DNA from: UBA2336 sp964419145
GTDB lineage: Bacteria > Bacteroidota > Bacteroidia > Cytophagales > Cyclobacteriaceae
Length of the DNA stretch: 64,000 nt
NCBI GenBank assembly: GCA_964419145.1
Contig: CAYQOM010000001.1
Span: forward strand, 1-64,000
Reading direction: 5' to 3'
Each line of letters starts with the position of its first letter. Position 1 is the first letter of the stretch. The notes under the pieces are model-generated. The model worked only from the letters and a program-made list of their open reading frames with translations. It made no database searches and had not been told where the DNA came from. The translations under genes and the position numbers were made by a program. This document shows, in pieces, positions 62,102 to 64,000 of the stretch.

Positions 62102-64000
62102 ATGACGATTAATCCATTGTATTCCGAAAAATTTGAAAACCGACATAACGGACCCGATGCAGCTCAAATTGCCGAAATGCTCAAAACGGTAAAGGCTTCA
62201 TCGGTAGATGAACTGATTGACCAGACCGTTCCCGCCAACATCCGGCTGAAAAAGCCACTCAATCTGCCGGCAGCCCAAACCGAACAGGCCTTTCTAAAAA
62301 CCTTTAAAGCCCTGGCATCAAAAAACAAGGTATACAAGTCCTTCATCGGCATGGGGTATTACGATAATTATACACCGGGGGTAATTCTGCGAAACATTTT
62401 GGAAAACCCGGGATGGTACACCGCCTATACGCCTTACCAGGCAGAAATTGCACAAGGCCGGTTAGAAGCACTCATTAATTACCAAACCATGGTGATTGAT
62501 TTAACCGGAATGGAAATCGCCAACGCCTCCCTTCTTGATGAAGGTACGGCTGCCGCAGAAGCCATGCACTTGCTCCATGCATCGTTAAAGCCGGCCAAGA
62601 AAAATGCTTCGAAATTTTTTGTTGATAAAAATACGTTTCCTCAAACCATTGACGTGCTGAGAACCCGTTCAGCACCTTTGGGCATTACCTTGGTGGTGGA
62701 TGATCTGGCTAAGCTGGATGTTACTGATCCGGATTTATTCGCAGTATTTATTCAATATCCGGATAGCAACGGTGCCATTGCCGATCACTCCTCGTTCATT
62801 CAGGCTGCACACGAGAACAATGTGTTTGTGGCTATGGCTGCCGATTTACTTGCGCTTACGTTATTAAAATCACCAGGCGAAATGGGAGCCGATGTGGTAG
62901 TAGGTTCAAGTCAGCGTTTGGGTGTGCCGATGGGCTTTGGTGGACCGCATGCTGCCTACTTTGCCACCAAAGAAGAATTCAAACGTCAGATGCCGGGCCG
63001 GATTATCGGTGCATCAATTGATGCGCAAGGAAAGCCTGCGTACCGCATGGCCCTGCAAACACGCGAGCAACACATCCGCAGAGAAAAGGCAACGTCCAAC
63101 ATTTGTACCGCACAGGTACTATTAGCTGTAATGGCCGGCATGTACGGTGTATACCACGGCCCTGAAGGATTGAAGAAAATTGCTGGTCGTGTGCATGGAC
63201 TTGCGGTTATGTTAAATGACGGACTGAAAGCAAAAGGATTAAAACAAGTAAACGAATATTTCTTCGATACGCTTAAAGTTGAAGTGAGCGACAAGGCTTC
63301 AATTAAACGCGAAGCTGAAAAACGTGAGATCAACCTGCGCTACTTTGAAAGCAACCATGTGGGTATCTCATTGGATGAAACTACCACACCGGAAGATGTG
63401 AGTACACTGCTTGAAGTTTTTGGAGCTAAAGCAGGGGAATCAAAAGTTGTGGCTGCTATTCCTTCACCGTTGCAGCGTACGTCATCTTTCATGACGCACC
63501 CCGTGTTCAACAGCTACCATGCCGAACACGAAATGCTGCGCTACATCAAGAAATTGGAGAATAAAGATTTATCGATGGTACACTCCATGATTTCATTGGG
63601 ATCATGTACCATGAAATTAAATGCCACTACCGAAATGATTCCCGTTACGTGGCCTGAGTTGGGAGGCATTCACCCGTTCGCTCCGGCTGATCAGGCAACG
63701 GGTTACGAAGCCATGACCAAAAACCTGGAAGCTTGGCTGGCCGAAATCACGGGGTTCACTGGTGTTTCTTTACAACCGAACAGCGGTGCACAAGGTGAAT
63801 ATGCCGGACTGATGGTGATTCGTGCTTACCACCAGCATCGGGGTGATCACCACAGAAATATTTCATTGATTCCTGCATCGGCACATGGTACCAACCCAGC
63901 CAGTGCCGTAATGGCCGGTATGGAAGTGGTGATTGTAAAATCAGATGCCGAAGGAAAAATTGATGTGGCCGATCTGAAAGCAAAAGCGGAACAGCATAAA
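62102..64000 (+). CDS. gcvP: Glycine dehydrogenase (decarboxylating), P protein, N-terminal two thirds
   Basis: The PLP-dependent P protein of the glycine cleavage system, which decarboxylates glycine and passes the aminomethyl group to lipoyl-GcvH. The frame is open for 633 codons and runs off the right edge; family members are about 950 residues, so roughly 320 are missing, including the expected PLP-binding lysine. Seen here are 'FENRHNGPDAAQIAEMLK', 'SFIGMGYYDNYTPGVILRNI', 'NPGWYTAYTPYQAEIAQGRL', 'ANASLLDEGTAAAEAMHLLH', 'GFGGPHAAYFATKEEFKRQM', and in the second half 'SLGSCTMKLNATTEMIPVTW', 'GVSLQPNSGAQGEYAGLMVI' and HGTNPASAVMAGM. gcvH and lipA are about 7 kb upstream on the same strand. 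Confidence 0.97.
   Translation, partial: MTINPLYSEKFENRHNGPDAAQIAEMLKTVKASSVDELIDQTVPANIRLKKPLNLPAAQTEQAFLKTFKALASKNKVYKSFIGMGYYDNYTPGVILRNILENPGWYTAYTPYQAEIAQGRLEALINYQTMVIDLTGMEIANASLLDEGTAAAEAMHLLHASLKPAKKNASKFFVDKNTFPQTIDVLRTRSAPLGITLVVDDLAKLDVTDPDLFAVFIQYPDSNGAIADHSSFIQAAHENNVFVAMAADLLALTLLKSPGEMGADVVVGSSQRLGVPMGFGGPHAAYFATKEEFKRQMPGRIIGASIDAQGKPAYRMALQTREQHIRREKATSNICTAQVLLAVMAGMYGVYHGPEGLKKIAGRVHGLAVMLNDGLKAKGLKQVNEYFFDTLKVEVSDKASIKREAEKREINLRYFESNHVGISLDETTTPEDVSTLLEVFGAKAGESKVVAAIPSPLQRTSSFMTHPVFNSYHAEHEMLRYIKKLENKDLSMVHSMISLGSCTMKLNATTEMIPVTWPELGGIHPFAPADQATGYEAMTKNLEAWLAEITGFTGVSLQPNSGAQGEYAGLMVIRAYHQHRGDHHRNISLIPASAHGTNPASAVMAGMEVVIVKSDAEGKIDVADLKAKAEQHK

Noticed and set aside
1..64000. 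CRISPR arrays, tRNA/rRNA genes, transposases, prophage or restriction-defence genes
   Set aside because: No spaced direct repeats, cloverleaf-like sequence, rRNA stretches, or proteins of these classes were seen on either strand.

Overview
The window looks like chromosomal DNA of a Bacteroidota bacterium, most likely of the class Cytophagia. The evidence is a full-length SprA/Sov outer-membrane translocon of the type IX secretion system (T9SS), three proteins with T9SS type A C-terminal sorting domains, a TonB-receptor-like barrel with a carboxypeptidase-regulatory-like N-terminus, many proteins with Bacteroidota-typical domains (DUF1599, BT_3928-type DoxX, DUF4292, DUF4837, flotillin-like FloA), starts without Shine-Dalgarno sequences, and promoters of the TAnnTTTG (-7) / TTTG (-33) type. 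A run of 10 Ns at 4798-4807 marks a scaffold gap, so this is a draft or metagenome assembly. No rRNA, tRNA, CRISPR array, prophage or insertion sequence was seen; coding density is high and the content is mostly core genome.

Layout. 1-6903: the end of a molybdenum hydroxylase large subunit, a HEIGH-type metalloprotease lipoprotein, a T9SS-secreted S8 protease on the opposite strand, then xdhC, an NTF2-like protein and a mocA-like cytidylyltransferase (Mo-enzyme maturation). 6900-14709: TonB-type outer-membrane barrel, WG-repeat protein, floA-nfeD, proS. 14880-21529: Trp-rich low-complexity secreted protein with a FadL-like porin, aroK / BT_3928 / DUF1599 operon, folP and the c-di-AMP synthase cdaA. 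21560-28992: a secreted WD40-caspase fusion, a retropepsin-like protease and a large BNR/sortilin-like protein. 28993-29300: a non-coding stretch with two elaborate inverted repeats. 29301-31562: kbl and tdh, divergent. 31585-34368: two paralogous T9SS cargo proteins. 34538-47203: a long rightward array: flippase, TPR, DUF4292 lipoprotein, EnvC-like, tatA, gatA, mltD-like, DUF4837 lipoprotein, maeB, ruvA. 47210-54415: sprA. 54520-57105: gcvH, lipA, cupin, lipoprotein. 57109-61898: leftward beta-lactamase-like hydrolase, D-aminoacylase and M28 peptidase. 62102-64000: gcvP, running off the window.

How the parts fit. Threonine catabolism (tdh, kbl) makes glycine, and the glycine cleavage system (gcvH, gcvP) with lipoyl synthase (lipA) can pass it on to one-carbon metabolism. 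The envelope is served by SprA and TatA (export), a flippase, an EnvC-like amidase activator, a lytic transglycosylase and several lipoproteins. The M28 / D-aminoacylase / beta-lactamase-like cluster suggests processing of peptides containing D-amino acids. The maeB-ruvA-sprA-gcvH order is, as I recall, shared by other gliding Bacteroidota. I found no clear defence island or complete new system. The most unusual signals are the structured intergenic element at 29129-29208, the exported WD40-caspase downstream of cdaA, and palindromes sitting on promoters.
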